64,000 bases of DNA from Acrocarpospora macrocephala (GTDB lineage Bacteria; Actinomycetota; Actinomycetes; Streptosporangiales; Streptosporangiaceae). The translations under genes and the position numbers were made by a program. Under the pieces are notes generated by a model that was not told the DNA's origin, did not search any database, and was given only the letters and a program-made list of their open reading frames with translations. Positions within the stretch are counted from its first letter, which is position 1. The number at the start of each line of letters is the position of its first letter. Positions 62,082 to 64,000 of this stretch are shown here, piece by piece. The stretch spans positions 62,001 to 126,000 of the forward strand of contig NZ_BLAE01000021.1 of assembly GCF_009687865.1 (NCBI RefSeq), given 5' to 3'.

Positions 62082-62833
62082 CGTGCTCTCTCCAGCACGT
62101 GATCGCCTGACAGCACAGCCGTCAGATCCACGCGATAGACCTGCGTCCAGAGCAGGTGAAGTAGGTGAGAACGAGTAAGCCGCTGCGGCCACCCGGTGAC
62201 GGCCCCCAGGGCCTCGCGCAGCGTGCGTCCTGCGAGATCCGAGCTGATCAACGCTTCGAGCAGATCGGGGTTGAACAGCCAGCTCCGGCGGAATCCCGCC
62301 AGCAGCCTCAGATTCGCCAACTCCGCTGTGGGGGGTTCGGACCACACCTCATACCGCCAGTTGCGGTCTTCGACGACCTCCCTAGCCCACGCCAACGTGA
62401 ACGCGACCTTCTCCTTCTCCAGCCGCTCACGAGGTTTGACGTCCACCACCACCGGCCCTGCATCTGTGAACAGCAGAAAGTCCGGCACATGCCGTCGGAT
62501 CTTCCCTTCGACCTGCGCAGTGAGCAGGAACGGCTGAGCCTTGATCCAGGCCACGCCCAGGTCGAAATCGGCGTACAACAGCCTCGCCAGCTCCAGCCGA
62601 GACTCATAGATCACAAGGTCGAACATCGTGACAGACCAGTAGAAACCAGGGAAATGCTGCTGCCCGTGATGCCAACGGAACGTCCGCCATGGTGTGGCCG
62701 CCTGCAAACGTTCAACGCTCACAAGCGGCCACTCCAGGCCGTCCTCGTTGGTTCCGTCCTGGGCACGCACAGACACCGTCGCCGACGTGTATGACAACTT
62801 CGAGACAGCCGATCCACTGATCACAATTCGCAC
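62078..62833 (-). CDS. tnsA: TnsA-like endonuclease
   Basis: A 251-residue restriction-like nuclease. The catalytic pattern is FDLVIYESRLELARLLYADF (Glu), RRHVPDFLLFTDAG (Asp) and VVVDVKPRERLEKEK (V-D-V-K), followed by a helical C-terminal domain that in Tn7 binds TnsC. TnsA cuts the 5' ends, giving cut-and-paste movement. A GTG at 62833 or 62824 may start it. It is the gene nearest the right end, 133 bp from the terminus. Confidence 0.9.
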   Translation of the reverse strand: MRIVISGSAVSKLSYTSATVSVRAQDGTNEDGLEWPLVSVERLQAATPWRTFRWHHGQQHFPGFYWSVTMFDLVIYESRLELARLLYADFDLGVAWIKAQPFLLTAQVEGKIRRHVPDFLLFTDAGPVVVDVKPRERLEKEKVAFTLAWAREVVEDRNWRYEVWSEPPTAELANLRLLAGFRRSWLFNPDLLEALISSDLAGRTLREALGAVTGWPQRLTRSHLLHLLWTQVYRVDLTAVLSGDHVLERAR

Positions 62834-62966
62834 TCTTACATAAGCAAAGAGTGATTGGTGGTGAAACCGCTAAGATCACCCGAAGATCCACGACATCGGC
62901 TGGGACGCCGACGACATCCAGACGACAAGATCCTTGAGAATACGACATTCAGATTGAGAACCTACA
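62834..62966. other. Right transposon end and tns promoter region
   Basis: Read inward from the terminus on the minus strand it has TGTAGGTTCTC, TCTGAATGTCGT, TTGTCGTC, GGATGTCGTC and GATGTCGTGG. The TGTCGT-type motif thus recurs four times within 75 bp, typical of transposase binding sites. Further in, TTTCAC and TATGTAA-like sequence could drive tnsA. Confidence 0.6.
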
Positions 62967-62971
62967 AACGG
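62967..62971. repeat. Right target-site duplication AACGG
   Basis: Five bases directly after the CTACA terminus and directly next to the NlpC/P60 stop codon (62972-62974). Confidence 0.85.
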
Positions 62972-63583
62972 TCAGAGACCGGGTCTTACCGCACCGACGA
63001 AGGTGCGCTTGCGGTAGGAGTTCAGCTTGTCGATGCGAACGCGGGCTCCGCTGTGCGGGGAGTGGACCATCCTGCCTTTGCCGACATAGATGCCCACATG
63101 ACCGCCGCCGCTGGTGAAGATCAGGTCTCCGGGCTTGAGGTTCTTCCAGGAGATCTTCTTCTTCACCGCGCGACGCTGGGAATAGGTGGTTCGCGGGAGC
63201 TTCACGCCTGCCTTGCGCCAGGCGAACACGGCCAGACCGGAACAGTCGAACGCGCCGGGACCGGTGGCTCCCCACCGGTACGGATCGCCGATCTGTTCCT
63301 TGGCCACCGCGACGGCCCGCCGAGCCTTGGACCGCTGGCGTGCGGCCTTGCTCATCGTGGCGCGTTGCTTCACCGAACTCTTGGCCCGGCCGGCGGCCGG
63401 AAGATCGGAGCTGGGAACGTTCCCAGTGGTGGCCTGGTCGGCCGTTTCGGTCTTCGTGAGGGTGACTGTCGTCGTGTCAGCCGCCACGGGCTGCGCCGCG
63501 AACACTCCGACCGAGGCCGTGAGAGCGACGCCGCCCAGGGAGAGACGGGCAAGACGGGACAGACATGCGGGGGTGGTTGACAG
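62972..63583 (-). CDS. Secreted NlpC/P60 cell-wall hydrolase
   Basis: Peptidoglycan endopeptidase. The catalytic Cys is in GAFDCSGLAVFAWRKAG, the His in SGGGHVGIYVGKGRMVHSPH. The canonical GTG at 63503-63505 would cut the signal peptide in half. An in-frame CTG at 63581-63583, six bases after AGGAG, gives STTPACLSRLARLSLGGVAL and a normal signal ending near VAADT. I therefore place the start there. A c-di-AMP riboswitch lies immediately upstream and a Tn7-like element immediately downstream. The C-terminus appears intact. Confidence 0.85.
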   Translation of the reverse strand: MSTTPACLSRLARLSLGGVALTASVGVFAAQPVAADTTTVTLTKTETADQATTGNVPSSDLPAAGRAKSSVKQRATMSKAARQRSKARRAVAVAKEQIGDPYRWGATGPGAFDCSGLAVFAWRKAGVKLPRTTYSQRRAVKKKISWKNLKPGDLIFTSGGGHVGIYVGKGRMVHSPHSGARVRIDKLNSYRKRTFVGAVRPGL

Positions 63584-63606
63584 GATCGCTCCTATGATCT
63601 TCCACG

Positions 63607-63755
63607 TACGCCTACCGGGTTAGCTGACGGATTCGGGCGGGGAAGTCGCCCTACGGTGGAATTCACACCGATTCACCCCTTGACTCCTGCGTACAGAGCC
63701 TTTTGGGTCCCCGGCTCCATGCCTCCTGACTGCATGGACTCGGCCGGTCGCATTT
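63607..63755 (-). ncRNA. c-di-AMP (ydaO/yuaA) riboswitch
   Basis: On the minus strand the conserved blocks appear in order: GAGCCGGGGACCCAAAAGG, GGGGTGAATCGG, CCGTAGGGCGACTTCC and GCCCGAATCCGTCAGCTAAC followed by CCGGTAGGCG. These match the ydaO riboswitch as I know it from Bacillus and Streptomyces. It ends about 25 bases before the NlpC/P60 start. In actinomycetes this element controls cell-wall hydrolase genes, where c-di-AMP lowers expression. Confidence 0.92.
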
Positions 63756-64000
63756 GTGACATGCGACACACGGATCTTTATGGAGACATCAGCGCATTCG
63801 GCTGACATGGTGGCGACGCCATGGCTTGTACGTCGCGGCCCAGAAGCTACCGAGCTTCACCACGTTTATGCAAAGCTTTCTCCAAAGATAAAGATCAGAT
63901 AACTAGATTTTATTTGCGAAAGCCCTGCATACACCGGCATTTCAATGCCCATTGTGACTCTGGTCACACTTCACGAAACAGAAGCTGAACACGGCACCAG
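63756..64000 (-). promoter_or_regulatory. Upstream region of the NlpC/P60 gene, with promoter candidate
   Basis: No gene is seen. The region is AT-richer than the rest. On the minus strand CATAAA (63865-63870), within TTTGCATAAAC, is a candidate -10 box. The small hairpin GAAGCT-CGGT-AGCTTC follows it near the expected start site. Confidence 0.4.
63953..63968. promoter_or_regulatory. CRP-type binding site
   Basis: TGTGACTCTGGTCACA is a perfect TGTGA-N6-TCACA palindrome, the consensus of CRP and its actinobacterial relatives. It lies about 95-100 bp upstream of the candidate NlpC/P60 transcription start. Confidence 0.7.

Larger units (their letters stand above)
55541..62966 (-). mobile_element. 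Tn7-like transposon, complete, four tns genes
   Basis: The element is 7426 bp. The left end begins TGTAGCGTCCCGG and the right end finishes GAGAACCTACA, so the termini are TGTAG...CTACA. The flanking 5 bp are AACGG on both sides (55536-55540 and 62967-62971), the expected Tn7-type target duplication. Subterminal repeats resemble each other: GGATGTCATC in the left end and GGATGTCGTC, GATGTCGT in the right. Genes in order from the right end are tnsA, tniA, tniB and tniQ, each overlapping the next. There is no cargo. The tnsA-proximal end abuts the stop codon of the NlpC/P60 gene, matching Tn7 orientation at glmS. Confidence 0.88.

Noticed and set aside
55731-62833. CRISPR-associated (CAST-type) transposon
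   Set aside because: There are no Cas genes or arrays in or beside the element, and its site next to a gene stop codon fits TnsD-type targeting.

Overview
The window is GC-rich chromosomal DNA from an actinomycete, most likely a Streptosporangiales-type organism such as a relative of Nonomuraea or Streptosporangium. The evidence is the codon use, many GTG/TTG starts, several leaderless-looking promoters, and actinobacterial families: MacS-type kinase, PimB' mannosyltransferase, an Amycolatopsis-like PPi-PFK and a DUF5304-like protein. The genus call is inference.

Layout. 1-1498: 5' part of an unrecognised gene with a WXG100-like N-terminus. 1640-10283 (minus): a purine/ureide catabolic cluster running OHCU decarboxylase, HIU hydrolase, urate oxidase, two xanthine-dehydrogenase-type subunits (no Mo subunit), 8-oxoguanine deaminase, glycerate kinase, allantoinase, allantoicase. 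Together these take urate to allantoin, allantoate and ureidoglycolate, and provide glycerate kinase for glyoxylate-derived carbon. 10396-15742: endonuclease IV, a LytS/LytTR two-component system with a small membrane protein and a sodium:solute symporter, and a Mo-oxidoreductase. 15857-17033: DAHP synthase behind a Phe/Trp/Tyr leader-peptide attenuator. 17061-21204: thiI, a NarL/MacS two-component system, an MHYT protein. 21244-24724: predicted PPi-dependent phosphofructokinase and glycerol kinase sharing a DasR-like operator, then a beta-propeller. 24822-29512: a MarR-GNAT fusion, a TauABC/SsuABC-type importer, a PhoX-like protein. 29690-36321: a KAP NTPase, Dps, and a MerR regulator with a VIT/VWA protein. 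36463-50929: lipid and envelope functions plus glucokinase, ArsA-type ATPase, acyl-CoA ligase, PimB', M48 protease and secreted proteins. 51285-54875: oxidoreductases, an AAA ATPase and a zinc-ribbon protein. 54905-55480: a truncated Rhs/YD protein.

55541-62966 is a complete Tn7-like transposon (TnsA, TniA/TnsB, TniB/TnsC, TniQ/TnsD) with TGTAG/CTACA termini and a 5-bp target duplication AACGG. It has inserted immediately after the stop codon of an NlpC/P60 cell-wall hydrolase gene (62972-63583). That gene has a c-di-AMP (ydaO) riboswitch and, further upstream, a perfect CRP-type palindrome. The element carries no cargo and its TniQ protein has extra DNA-binding-like domains, the last resembling PadR.

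A second theme cuts across the chromosomal part: short tandem duplications built from the first or last codons of neighbouring genes. They occur at allB (5' end), between alc and allB, at glk (3' end), at pimB (both ends) and at a secreted peptidase gene (5' end). The duplicated 5' ends carry copies of the translation start region. I know of no described mechanism for this pattern.
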